A stretch of DNA of 47,623 bases from Alistipes sp. (GTDB taxonomy: Bacteria > Bacteroidota > Bacteroidia > Bacteroidales > Rikenellaceae), in assembly GCA_021204515.1 (NCBI GenBank), contig JAJPZH010000033.1, positions 1-47,623 of the forward strand, read 5' to 3'. Below are positions 1 to 8,004 of the stretch, in pieces (position 1 is the first letter of the stretch; every line of letters starts with the position of its first letter). A program made the translations under genes and the position numbers. Below the pieces are notes generated by a model. The model had not been told where the DNA came from. It worked only from the letters and a program-made list of their open reading frames with translations, and did not search any database.

Positions 1-431
1 ATTTCGTTGTGGATGCCTACGTTGTAGATCGGCTTTTCGCGCGTGAAGAAACTGCTTGCCGTCCAGTAGTCGATGTGGCTGCCTTGGAATCCGATCCAGA
101 ATTCGTCCCATCCGGTTTCGCGGTCAGGCATGTAGTTGTGCCACTCGCCGGGGAAGAGCAGGAACATGTTGCCCTCGCCGACAGGCTGGTAACGTCCGTA
201 ACCCGTGGTGCGGGATGCGAATTTCCCCCCCCCTCGCGTGATGTAGAGCAGTTGATACTCATTGAGTATACGTCCGTTGTCGGTCGAGAACAGGTAGCGC
301 GAAGGGTGGTTGTTCGGCGGATAGGGCATGCGGGCGGCGATGCTCTGGAAGCCCACCGAATTGATGGTCATGCCCCATTTCAGGTCGGTCTGGCTGATGG
401 CCAGATACTTCAGATGAATGGAATTATCCAT
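1..431 (-). CDS. rhaR: AraC-family transcriptional regulator, N-terminal part (probable rhamnose regulator)
   Basis: The window edge cuts this gene, so only the first 143 codons are present and the C-terminal DNA-binding helix-turn-helix domain lies outside. What is visible is the N-terminal cupin-like sensor of AraC regulators: a beta-strand-rich stretch with LLYITRGGGKF (residues 61-71) and FLLFPGEWHNY (about 86-96), a pattern common in Bacteroidetes sugar regulators. It is divergent from rhaB, 70 bp away, the place occupied by RhaR in Bacteroides thetaiotaomicron, where an AraC protein activates the rhamnose genes. The symbol rests on this context. Codons 67-69 are GGG GGG GGG in an uninterrupted G9 tract, so a slip of one base would shift the frame after the sensor begins. 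The start is the ATG at 429-431. No confident promoter is seen in 432-501. Confidence 0.82.
   Translation of the reverse strand, partial: MDNSIHLKYLAISQTDLKWGMTINSVGFQSIAARMPYPPNNHPSRYLFSTDNGRILNEYQLLYITRGGGKFASRTTGYGRYQPVGEGNMFLLFPGEWHNYMPDRETGWDEFWIGFQGSHIDYWTASSFFTREKPIYNVGIHNE
225..233. repeat. C9 homopolymer (G9 in the coding strand) inside the AraC-type regulator
   Basis: Nine consecutive C on the plus strand give G9 in the coding strand of the regulator and encode Gly67-Gly69. The surrounding 15-mer CGAGGGGGGGGGAAA (222-236, minus strand) is identical to the one in the sigma-factor gene at 7817-7831. The present length keeps the gene in frame. Mononucleotide tracts of this length are classic sites of slipped-strand mispairing, so this is a candidate contingency tract. 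Confidence 0.85.
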
Positions 432-501
432 TGCGGAAAAAAGTTAGGTTGACGAGACTGCAATATAGTAAAAAAGATCGAAAATCAGTAATTTTTAGAC
501 A

Positions 502-2010
502 ATGAGTCTGCAGCATTTTATTGCGTTCGATTTGGGCGCGACGAGCGGCCGGACGGTTCTGGGAACGCTCTCCGTCGGAGAGCTTCGTATCCGCGAACTG
601 ACCCGCTTTCCCAATCGGATACTGCCGCTGGGCGGTCACTTTTATTGGAACATATTTTCCCTGTACGAGCATCTTTGCGAAGGGCTGAGGGCCGCGGCGC
701 GCGAGGGAATCGAGATCACCTCGGTCGGTATCGATACGTGGGGTGTCGATTTCGCATTCGTCGGCAGCGACGGTTCGCTGCTCGGAATGCCCTATGCCTA
801 CCGGGACCCCCATACCGAGGGCGCTCCGGCGGAATACTTCGCCAAGGTACTCTCCCGCAGGGAGGTATATGCCCGGACCGGCATCCAGATCATGCCGTTC
901 AATTCGCTTTACCAGCTGTACGCCCTGCGGAAAAAGGGGGCTTCGCAGCTCGCCGCCGCCGCGAAGCTGCTCTTCATGCCCGACGCCCTGAGCTACCTGC
1001 TGACGGGGCGCATGGTCACCGAATATACGATCGCCTCGACGTCGCAGCTGCTGAATCCCCGCACCCGGCGGATCGAATCCGAGCTGCTGGAGAAGATGGA
1101 TATCGACCCGTCGCTTTTCTGCGACGTGGTGATGCCGGGACACCGTATCGGGCTGCTTGACGAACGGTTGGCGTCCGACGTCGGGCTGAAGCCGATTCCC
1201 GTCGTGGCCGTGGCCGGACACGACACCGCGTCGGCCGTGGCGGCCGTTCCGGCCGGGAACGAACGCTTCGCCTACCTGAGTTCCGGCACTTGGTCGCTGA
1301 TGGGGATCGAGGTGCGCGAGCCGGTCATCGACGACCGCACGTCGGCCTGCAACATCACCAACGAAGGCGGTGTCGAGGGTACGACGCGCCTGCTGAAAAA
1401 CATTACCGGCATGTGGCTGCTGGAGGAGTGTCTCAAGGCGTGGTCGCGCGAAGGGCGGGAATACGCCTACTCCGAACTGGTGGAGATGGCGCATTCGGCG
1501 GCTCCCTTCCGGATTTTGATCGACCCCGACGACGAATCGTTCGCCCGTCCGGGCTGCATGCCGGCGGCTATCGCCGCATTCTGTACCCGGACGGGGCAGA
1601 CTCCGCCCCGCACCCACGGGGAGACCGTCCGCGCGATTTTCGAGAGTCTGGTCCTCAAATACCGCATGGTGCTCGACGGTTTCCGGGCGCTGGCACCCTT
1701 CCCCATCGAAAAACTCCACGTCATCGGCGGCGGGTCGAAGAACGCGCTTCTGAACCAGTTCACCGCCGATTCGACCGGCATTCCCGTCGTGGCGGGACCC
1801 GCCGAGGCGACGGCCATCGGCAACGTCATGATGCAGGCTTACGCCGCGGGACGGGTGTCGTCGCTGGCCGAAATGCGCCGCATGATCGCCCGCTGCGTGC
1901 CGACCGAAACCTTCCTGCCGGGAAACGCGCAGGAGTGGAACGCGGCCTATGAAAGATTCGAAACCCTGCTCGCGGGAGCGGCCGCTGGCGGGAACAAACA
2001 GTTCAATTAA
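502..2010 (+). CDS. rhaB: Rhamnulokinase
   Basis: A 502-residue FGGY-family sugar kinase. It should phosphorylate L-rhamnulose with ATP to L-rhamnulose 1-phosphate in the cytoplasm. The N-terminal FDLGATSGR (residues 9-17) is the first phosphate-binding loop of the actin-like ATPase fold. GHDTASAVAAVP lies near the middle and GGGSKN in the C-terminal half. Length is usual for the family. It is first in the five-gene rhamnose operon and its 3' end is 23 bp upstream of the rhaA start. Its start is 70 bp from the divergent AraC-type gene, so that spacer must hold the operon control region. The substrate assignment is supported by the adjoining rhaA, rhaT and rhaD. Confidence 0.95.
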   Translation: MSLQHFIAFDLGATSGRTVLGTLSVGELRIRELTRFPNRILPLGGHFYWNIFSLYEHLCEGLRAAAREGIEITSVGIDTWGVDFAFVGSDGSLLGMPYAYRDPHTEGAPAEYFAKVLSRREVYARTGIQIMPFNSLYQLYALRKKGASQLAAAAKLLFMPDALSYLLTGRMVTEYTIASTSQLLNPRTRRIESELLEKMDIDPSLFCDVVMPGHRIGLLDERLASDVGLKPIPVVAVAGHDTASAVAAVPAGNERFAYLSSGTWSLMGIEVREPVIDDRTSACNITNEGGVEGTTRLLKNITGMWLLEECLKAWSREGREYAYSELVEMAHSAAPFRILIDPDDESFARPGCMPAAIAAFCTRTGQTPPRTHGETVRAIFESLVLKYRMVLDGFRALAPFPIEKLHVIGGGSKNALLNQFTADSTGIPVVAGPAEATAIGNVMMQAYAAGRVSSLAEMRRMIARCVPTETFLPGNAQEWNAAYERFETLLAGAAAGGNKQFN

Positions 2011-2032
2011 TCCCATAAAACCGATAAATACC

Positions 2033-3286
2033 ATGAAACAGGACCAAATTATCAAAGCTTACGAAGCGGCCAAGACGCGTTATGCCGAAACGGGCATGGA
2101 CACCGACGCGGCGCTCGCCGCCCTGCAGCGGATTTCGCTGTCGCTGCACTGCTGGCAGACCGACGACGTGACGGGTTTCGAGAACCCCGACGGCCAGCTT
2201 ACGGGCGGCATTCAGGCCACCGGCAACTATCCCGGCAAGGCCCGCAACATCGACGAGGTGCGTGCCGACATCGAGAAGGCCAAAAGCCTGATTCCCGGCC
2301 GCCACCGCCTGAGCCTGCACGCCATATACGGCGATTTCAAGGGCAAAAAGGTGGACCGCGACCAGATCGAACCCGAACATTTCCAGAGCTGGATCGACTG
2401 GGCGCGCGCCAACGACATGAAGCTCGACTTCAACTCGACTTCGTTCTCGCACCCTAAGAGCGGCGATCTTTCGCTGGCCAATCCCGACAGGGCCGTCCGC
2501 GATTTCTGGGTCGAGCACACCGTGCGCAGCCGCCGCATCGCCGACGAAATGGGCCGTCAGCTGGGCAGCAAGGCCTGCCACAACATCTGGGTACACGACG
2601 GCTCCAAAGACCTGACGGTGAACCGTTACCATTACCGTTCGCTGCTCAGGGAGTCGCTCGACCGCGTGTTCGAGCACAAGTGCCCCAACGTGAAAGACGC
2701 CGTCGAGTGCAAACTCTTCGGTACGGGTCTCGAAAGTTTCACGGTCGGCTCGCACGAGTTTTACATGGGCTATGCCGTCAGCCACGGTCTGATGGCGACG
2801 CTCGACATGGGCCACTTCCATCCTACCGAGGACGTCTACGACAAGATCTCGTCGATGCTGCTCTTCTCTCCCGAAATCCTGCTCCATGTCAGCCGTCCGG
2901 TGCGCTGGGACAGCGACCATGTGGTGATTTTCAACGACAGCGTGCAGATGCTGGCGCAGGAGATCGTCTGGGCCGGAGCGCTCGACCGCGTGAACGTCGG
3001 ACTGGACTACTTCGACGCTTCGATCAACCGTATCGGCGCTTATGTCATCGGCAGCCGTGCGACCCAGAAGGCGTTCCTGCTCGCGATGCTCACGCCGATC
3101 GGGAAGCTGCGGGAATACGAGGCCGGAGGACGCTATTTCGAGCGTCTGGCGCTTCTGGAGGAGAGCAAGTCGATGCCGTGGGCCGATGTCTACAACTATT
3201 TCTGCATGCAGAACGGCGTTCCCGCAGGCGAGGACTACATCGCCGACGTGGAGAAGTACGAGCGTGAAGTCACCTCGAAACGCTAA
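2033..3286 (+). CDS. rhaA: L-rhamnose isomerase
   Basis: This 417-residue enzyme interconverts L-rhamnose and L-rhamnulose, the first step of the pathway, in the cytoplasm. The sequence opens with the family pattern SLHCWQTDDVTGFE and continues with GGIQATGNYPGKARN and MDLGHFHPTE-like metal-site blocks (here LDMGHFHPTEDVYD). These match the metal-dependent isomerase family of about 415-420 residues. The ATG at 2033 was chosen because MKQDQIIKAYE fits the family N terminus. A longer reading frame from 1949 would overlap rhaB by 62 bp and adds no family sequence. It is followed 6 bp later by rhaT, consistent with one transcript. Confidence 0.96.
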   Translation: MKQDQIIKAYEAAKTRYAETGMDTDAALAALQRISLSLHCWQTDDVTGFENPDGQLTGGIQATGNYPGKARNIDEVRADIEKAKSLIPGRHRLSLHAIYGDFKGKKVDRDQIEPEHFQSWIDWARANDMKLDFNSTSFSHPKSGDLSLANPDRAVRDFWVEHTVRSRRIADEMGRQLGSKACHNIWVHDGSKDLTVNRYHYRSLLRESLDRVFEHKCPNVKDAVECKLFGTGLESFTVGSHEFYMGYAVSHGLMATLDMGHFHPTEDVYDKISSMLLFSPEILLHVSRPVRWDSDHVVIFNDSVQMLAQEIVWAGALDRVNVGLDYFDASINRIGAYVIGSRATQKAFLLAMLTPIGKLREYEAGGRYFERLALLEESKSMPWADVYNYFCMQNGVPAGEDYIADVEKYEREVTSKR

Positions 3287-3292
3287 CCGGCC

Positions 3293-4318
3293 ATGAATAC
3301 TTTTCTCGGCCTGTTGATCATCGCCGTCGGCAGCTTCGGCCAGTCCAGTTCCTATGTGCCTATCCGCAGGGTGAAGCAGTGGAGTTGGGAGAGTTTCTGG
3401 CTGGTGCAGGGCATCTTCGCGTGGCTGGTGTTCCCTTTGGCGGGAGCGCTGGCCGCCGTGCCTTCCGGAAGCTCCTTTTTCGCGCTGCTGGGAGCCGGCG
3501 GCGCGCTGAAGGCGATCGTCTACGGTGCCCTGTGGGGCGTCGGGGGTCTGACGTTCGGTCTGTCGATGCGCTATCTGGGCGTGGCGCTCGGGCAGTCGGT
3601 CTCGTTGGGGACCTGCTCGGCGTTCGGCACGCTCCTGCCCGCGCTTTTCGCCGGAGGGGACCTGCTGCACGGCGACGGACTGCTGTTGCTGCTGGGCGTG
3701 TGCGTCACGCTGGCCGGTATCGCCGTGATCGGCTATGCGGGTTCGCTGCGGGCGCGCAACATGAGCGAGGAGCAGAAGCGGGCCGCCGTCCGCGACTTCG
3801 CCCTGACCAAAGGTCTGCTGGTCGCTCTGCTGGCGGGCGTGATGAGCGCCTGCTTCGCGCTGGGACTCGACGCCGGGGCGCCGGTCCGCGCCGCTATGCA
3901 GACCGCGGGCGCCGATGCGCTCGTCGCCGGACTGCCCGTGATCCTGCTGGTTACCTTCGGCGGATTCCTGACCAATGCGGCCTACTGCCTGCGCGAGAAC
4001 CGGAAAAACCGCACGGGCGGCGAATATCTGGCGGTGAAAGGCCGGCAGCTGGCCGTGAACCTGCTCTTCTGTGCGCTGGCCGGCGGGTTGTGGTACTCGC
4101 AGTTCTTCGGACTCGAAACGGGGCGGAGCTTTCTTTCCGGCACGCCCGTCCTGCTGGCCTTCTCGTGGAGTATCCTGATGTCGCTCAACGTGCTCTTCTC
4201 CAACTTCTGGGGCATCGCCCTCAAAGAGTGGAAGGGCAGCGGCGCACGGGCGGTCTCGATGCTCGTGCTGGGACTCGCGGTCCTTTTGTTTTCCATCTTT
4301 TTCCCTTCGCTGTTTTAA
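3293..4318 (+). CDS. rhaT: L-rhamnose/proton symporter RhaT
   Basis: A 341-residue, very hydrophobic inner-membrane protein with about ten membrane segments, the topology of the DMT-superfamily rhamnose transporter RhaT. Characteristic stretches are the N-terminal GSFGQSSSYVPIRRVKQWSWESFW and the SLGTCSAFGTLLP segment. The C-terminal NVLFSNFWGIALKEWKG block is typical of RhaT. It should bring L-rhamnose into the cell with a proton. The gene lies directly between isomerase and aldolase, 6 bp after rhaA and 12 bp before rhaD, as in the Bacteroides rhamnose operon, where the permease is called rhaP. No truncation or odd codon use is seen. Confidence 0.93.
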   Translation: MNTFLGLLIIAVGSFGQSSSYVPIRRVKQWSWESFWLVQGIFAWLVFPLAGALAAVPSGSSFFALLGAGGALKAIVYGALWGVGGLTFGLSMRYLGVALGQSVSLGTCSAFGTLLPALFAGGDLLHGDGLLLLLGVCVTLAGIAVIGYAGSLRARNMSEEQKRAAVRDFALTKGLLVALLAGVMSACFALGLDAGAPVRAAMQTAGADALVAGLPVILLVTFGGFLTNAAYCLRENRKNRTGGEYLAVKGRQLAVNLLFCALAGGLWYSQFFGLETGRSFLSGTPVLLAFSWSILMSLNVLFSNFWGIALKEWKGSGARAVSMLVLGLAVLLFSIFFPSLF

Positions 4319-4330
4319 AATCTGCAATCC

Positions 4331-5122
4331 ATGAAATACAACCGACAATTAGCCGAACGCATCGCCGAGGTGGCCGAAGTGGCCGGATACCTCTGGCAGA
4401 AGGGCTGGGCCGAGCGCAACGGCGGCAATATCTCCTATAACGTTACCGACGTGGCGGACGACGCGCTCCGTGCCCTGCCGCCGCTGGGCGAACCCGTTGC
4501 GCTCGTGCGCCCGGTCGAAAACCTGCGCGGCCACTTCTTTCTGGTGACGGGCACCAACCGCCGCATGCGGTACGTCTGCTCCTCGCCGATGGACAACATG
4601 GCCGTCATCCGCATCTCCGACGACGGCCGCAGCTATGCGATCGTAGCTGAAAAATACATCCGTCCCACCTCGGAACTGCCCTCGCACCTCTCGATCCACG
4701 ACTACCTGCTCGGCAGGGGCCGCAACCAGAAGGTTGTGATCCACACCCATCCCATCGAACTGGTGGCGATGACCCATAATGCGGCGTTTCTGGGCCGGGA
4801 CGTGCTGAGCAGACTGCTCTGGAGCATGATCCCCGAAACCCGCGCGTTCTGTCCCAAGGGCGTCGGCATCGTGCCCTATGCGCTGCCCGGCTCGATCGAA
4901 CTGGCCGATGCGACCATCGCGCAGCTCGACGACTACGATGTGGTGCTGTGGGAAAAGCACGGCGCGCTGGGGGTGGGCGAAAACGTCGTCGAACCCTTCG
5001 ACATGATCGACACGCTCTCCAAATCGGCGCAGATCTACATGTCGGGCCGTGCGATGGGATTCACGCCTGCAGGCATGAGCGACGCCCAGATGCGGGAACT
5101 CAAGGAAGCTTTCAACCTTTAA
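4331..5122 (+). CDS. rhaD: Rhamnulose-1-phosphate aldolase
   Basis: A 263-residue class II (zinc) aldolase of the AraD/FucA family. It should split L-rhamnulose 1-phosphate into dihydroxyacetone phosphate and L-lactaldehyde. The motif VIHTHPIEL near residue 140 supplies two of the zinc histidines, and LWEKHGALGVGENV near 208 supplies the third. The early stretch GWAERNGGNISYN is the usual aldolase phosphate-site block. Length is close to the E. coli enzyme (274). It is the fourth gene of the operon, 12 bp from each neighbour. The lactaldehyde it makes is the expected substrate of the next gene. Confidence 0.94.
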   Translation: MKYNRQLAERIAEVAEVAGYLWQKGWAERNGGNISYNVTDVADDALRALPPLGEPVALVRPVENLRGHFFLVTGTNRRMRYVCSSPMDNMAVIRISDDGRSYAIVAEKYIRPTSELPSHLSIHDYLLGRGRNQKVVIHTHPIELVAMTHNAAFLGRDVLSRLLWSMIPETRAFCPKGVGIVPYALPGSIELADATIAQLDDYDVVLWEKHGALGVGENVVEPFDMIDTLSKSAQIYMSGRAMGFTPAGMSDAQMRELKEAFNL

Positions 5123-5134
5123 ACCGGACGAATT

Positions 5135-6292
5135 ATGGCTGTGAACAGAATCATTCTCAACGAAACTTCCTATTTCGGCGCCGGGGCGCGCCGCATGCTG
5201 GCCGACGAATTCCGGGGCCGCGGTTTCGCCAAGGCGTTCGTCGTGACGGACCGGGACCTGATCCGCTTCGGCGTGGCGGGCAAGGTGACCGGCGTGCTGG
5301 ACGATGCGGGCATCGCCTATGAAATCTTCAGCGACCTGAAACCGAATCCGACGGTGAAAAACGTGCAGGCCGGGGTCGAAGCCTTCCGCCGTTCGGGCGC
5401 CGATGCGATCGTCGCCGTCGGCGGCGGCTCGGCGATGGACACGGCCAAGGCCGTCGGCGTCATCGCCGCCAACCCTGCGTTCGGCGACGTGGTTTCGCTC
5501 GAAGGCGCGGCGCCGACCGTCACCCGCAGTGTTCCCGTCTTCGCGCTCCCGACGACGGCCGGCACGGCCGCCGAGGTGACGATCAATTATGTCATCACCG
5601 ACGAGGAAAATACCAAGAAGATGGTGTGCGTCGATCCCAAGGATATTCCTGCCGTCGCCGTCATCGACGCCGAACTGATGGCTGCCATGCCCAAAGGGCT
5701 GACCGCCGCTACGGGCATGGATGCGCTCACGCACGCCATCGAAGGTTATGTGACCAAGGGGGCGTGGACGCTGACCGACATGTTCGAGCTGAAGGCCGTC
5801 GAACTGATCGCCCGCTGGCTTCCCGTCGCCGTGGAGAACGGCGCCGACACCGAAGCCCGCGAGGGGATGGCCGTGGCGCAGTATATCGCGGGCATGGGCT
5901 TTTCGAACGTGGGGCTGGGGCTGGTGCACGGCATGGCGCACCCGCTGGGCGCGTTCTACGACATTCCCCACGGCGTGGCCAACGCGCTGCTGCTGCCTTA
6001 CGTGATGCAGTACAACATGGAATCGTCGCCGGCCAAGTTCGGCGATGTGGCCCGCGCCATGGGTGTCGATACGGCGGGCATGGATACCCGGCAGGCGGCG
6101 CAGGCCGCCGTCGATGCCGTACGGGCGCTGGCCGTCCGTGTCGGTATTCCGCAGCGGCTCTCGTCGCTCGGCGTTCGAGAGGAGGATCTGCCGCGGCTGG
6201 CCGCATCGGCGCTGGCCGACGTCTGCACGCCCGGAAATCCGCGCGATACGAATGCCGGAGAGATTCTGGCGCTTTACCGGGAAGCTTTCTGA
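5135..6292 (+). CDS. fucO: Lactaldehyde reductase (iron-dependent alcohol dehydrogenase)
   Basis: A 385-residue group III, iron-activated alcohol dehydrogenase. It should reduce L-lactaldehyde to L-1,2-propanediol with NADH, the redox-balancing end step of anaerobic rhamnose breakdown. AVGGGSAMDTAK (about residues 94-105) is the nucleotide-binding glycine motif. GLVHGMAHPLGAFYDIPHG (about 265-283) carries the metal-binding histidines. It closes the operon and is followed by a strong terminator at 6320-6355. The same family includes FucO and several generic 1,2-propanediol oxidoreductases, so the substrate comes from the operon context rather than from a specificity residue. Confidence 0.92.
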   Translation: MAVNRIILNETSYFGAGARRMLADEFRGRGFAKAFVVTDRDLIRFGVAGKVTGVLDDAGIAYEIFSDLKPNPTVKNVQAGVEAFRRSGADAIVAVGGGSAMDTAKAVGVIAANPAFGDVVSLEGAAPTVTRSVPVFALPTTAGTAAEVTINYVITDEENTKKMVCVDPKDIPAVAVIDAELMAAMPKGLTAATGMDALTHAIEGYVTKGAWTLTDMFELKAVELIARWLPVAVENGADTEAREGMAVAQYIAGMGFSNVGLGLVHGMAHPLGAFYDIPHGVANALLLPYVMQYNMESSPAKFGDVARAMGVDTAGMDTRQAAQAAVDAVRALAVRVGIPQRLSSLGVREEDLPRLAASALADVCTPGNPRDTNAGEILALYREAF

Positions 6293-6319
6293 CAGGTTGT
6301 CTTCGACGACCGCTGTATG

Positions 6320-6355
6320 AAAAAGGATCGGCCTGCACTCAGGCCGATCCTTTTT
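6320..6355 (+). terminator. Rho-independent terminator of the rhamnose operon
   Basis: A perfect 15-bp inverted repeat (6320-6334 and 6341-6355) with a 6-nt loop, GCACTC, ending in TTTTT. The first arm starts with AAAAA, so it could also work for minus-strand transcription of the DUF1080 gene that ends at 6424. Confidence 0.93.
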
Positions 6356-6423
6356 GTATATGGACGCGCTCCCGGAGTCGTCACGGGCTTATGTATTCCC
6401 GGAGCGCGGCCGGTTCCTGTTTG

Positions 6424-7272
6424 TCAATCTTCAGCCTCCCGGCCGAGCGGCCTGATTTTTATGTTCCGGTAGGCCACTTCGTCGAAATGGTCCTGCAGGG
6501 CGATTCTGCCGCGCGGGAATTTCCCGAAATCCGCGCCGTTGAATTTGTCTGCCCCGTTCCATTTGCTCCGGGCGATCAGCCGTTGCCATTCGGGGCTGTT
6601 CATATCGACTTGTGCGGTTATGATTTCGTTGAGTCGGAAAGTCACCTTCCCCGCCTACTTCAGGATGCGGACCCGGTTCCAGCAGCCCGCCGGATTGGGA
6701 CGCGAGGTTTCGGACGCGTCGATCAGGTCGTACATCGCTCCGGCCAGATGCGTGGGATCGAAACGGTCGGCGCCCGCTTGGTTGTCGAGCACCTGCATCT
6801 CGACGCCGGTACTCGACGCCCAGCCGTACTCGGGGCCTTCCTTCACCCCGAAGAAGATGCCGCTGTTGCCGCCTTCGCTGATTTTCCACTCCAGCCGCAG
6901 GTCGAAATCTTCGAATTCCGCATCCGTGACCAGATCGCCGCGCCCCTTCTGGCCGGGCGGGAGCCTGAACCGCAGCTCCCCGTCGCGGACCGTCCAGCCT
7001 TCGGCGGCTTTGTCCCGGTTGAAGGTGTGCCATCCGGCGGTCGTGACGCCGTCGAAAAGCAGTATCCAGCCTTCGGCCTCTTCTTCGGGCGTCAGCGTAT
7101 TGGGCCTTTCGGCCGTTTGCAGCGCTTCTGATTGCGCCGCCTCGGGGTATGTCTCTTCCGGTTGCGCCGCTTTCGGGGCCGATGCGGCTTTTGCGGATTC
7201 GGGCGTGCGTGCGGCCGTCAGGCCGAGGGTCAGGAGACCTGCGGCGAGCAGTGCGTATTTGGCGGTTTTCAT
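6424..7272 (-). pseudogene. DUF1080 (3-keto-disaccharide hydrolase) family secreted protein, interrupted by an in-frame TAG
   Basis: Read from 7272, the frame gives a signal peptide (MKTAKYALLAAGLLTLG), an Ala/Glu/Pro-rich linker, then the DUF1080 lectin-like fold starting at GWILLFDGVTTAGWHTF. It includes SGIFFGVKEGPEYG and GVEMQVLDN. A TAG at 6655-6657 stops translation after 205 residues, at VRILK. In the same frame, without any indel, the sequence continues with the expected end of the domain (SPEWQRLIARSKW, GRIALQDHFDEVAYRNIKIRPL) to a TGA at 6424-6426. One base change therefore separates this from an intact protein of about 282 codons. The family includes periplasmic hydrolases and lyases acting on 3-keto-glycosides and many uncharacterised PUL proteins. 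The gene is 13 bp downstream of the sigma-factor gene, so they are probably co-transcribed. Confidence 0.85.
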
Positions 7273-7285
7273 ATTCGTCGGATAT

Positions 7286-7858
7286 TTAAAGGTTATGCAG
7301 CGTGCCCCAAACGGCGAGCAGTGCGAGGTAGGGTCCCAGTTCGCGGCGCAGCTGCTCGATGGCCCGCTGCTTGTAGCGGTTCACCGATTTGACGCTTACC
7401 TGCATCTCTTCGGCTATTTCGTCGTAGGTGCGCCCTTCGAGAGCGCTCTTCACGAAAACCGTGCGGTAGTTTTCGGGCAGCCGTTCGAGTGTCCGGTGCA
7501 GCAGGGCGTACAGCTCTTGAGGGCCGTACAGCGCGTCGGGCGACGAGGCGTAGACCGGTTCCTGACGGGCGCAGTTCTCCATGTATCCCAGTTCGTAAAG
7601 CCGGTGCTTGAGGTGGTTCAGACAGCGGTTTTTGACGGCGTTGCGCAGGTAGCCGCCCGCCGTGCCGCCGCGCAGCTCCATTTCGGGCAGGCGGTCCCAC
7701 AGGGCCGCGAAGATGTCGGCCACGATGTCCTCGGCCGCCGGCATCTCCCTGACGAAGCGGAAGGCGTACAGACACAGCGGGGCGTAATACGCCTCGTACA
7801 GTTCGCGGAAGAGTTCTTTCCCCCCCCCTCGTTGTCCGCCGTCCCGGTGATATGCCAT
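7286..7858 (-). CDS. ECF-type RNA polymerase sigma factor (PUL-associated)
   Basis: A 190-residue sigma-70 family factor of the Bacteroides ECF type. Region 2 spans about residues 17-83 (LYEAYYAPLCLYAFRFV, AEDIVADIFAALW). Region 4 spans about 130-180, with the helix-turn-helix RTYDEIAEEMQVSVKSVNRYKQRAIEQL. It should direct transcription of the adjoining SusCD locus when released by the FecR protein. The ATG at 7858 is chosen because family homology starts near residue 14. A reading frame from 7909 would add 17 residues upstream of the likely transcript start. Codons 11-13 form an uninterrupted G9 tract, so a one-base slip would abolish the protein almost from its start. It is divergent from FecR; in many Bacteroides loci sigma and FecR are in tandem. 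Confidence 0.93.
   Translation of the reverse strand: MAYHRDGGQRGGGKELFRELYEAYYAPLCLYAFRFVREMPAAEDIVADIFAALWDRLPEMELRGGTAGGYLRNAVKNRCLNHLKHRLYELGYMENCARQEPVYASSPDALYGPQELYALLHRTLERLPENYRTVFVKSALEGRTYDEIAEEMQVSVKSVNRYKQRAIEQLRRELGPYLALLAVWGTLHNL
7820..7828. repeat. C9 homopolymer (G9 in the coding strand) at the 5' end of the sigma-factor gene
   Basis: Nine C on the plus strand exactly fill codons 11-13 (Gly-Gly-Gly) of the minus-strand sigma gene, only 30 bases after its ATG. The flanking 15-mer matches the one in the AraC-type gene at 222-236. The tract precedes all of sigma regions 2 and 4, the position where a slippage switch has the strongest effect. The current length is the in-frame state. 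Confidence 0.88.
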
Positions 7859-7878
7859 TCGTCGTGGGTTTTTCCGAG

Positions 7879-7909
7879 TAAAATTAGGGATTAATTCGGT
7901 GCGATGCAA
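7879..7909 (-). promoter_or_regulatory. Candidate Bacteroidetes promoter of the sigma-factor gene
   Basis: On the minus strand, TTGC (7906-7909) is followed after 19 nt by TAATTTTA (7879-7886). This is close to the Bacteroidetes -33/-7 consensus TTTG and TAnnTTTG, differing in the last base of the -7 box. It would start transcription a few bases before 7870, just ahead of the ATG at 7858. Confidence 0.5.
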
Positions 7910-8004
7910 TCTGAATATGCTGTTTTTCGGTTTTTTTGAAAAAAATCCGGCGGGGCTGTCCTTTTTTTCGGCGCGGTTTGTATTATAGGAAAAGAACGAC
8001 CCGA

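Noticed and set aside
2003..4348. Minus-strand open frame of 781 codons antisense to rhaA and rhaT
   Set aside because: Shadow of two well-recognised genes; His/Gln/Arg-rich translation without domain.
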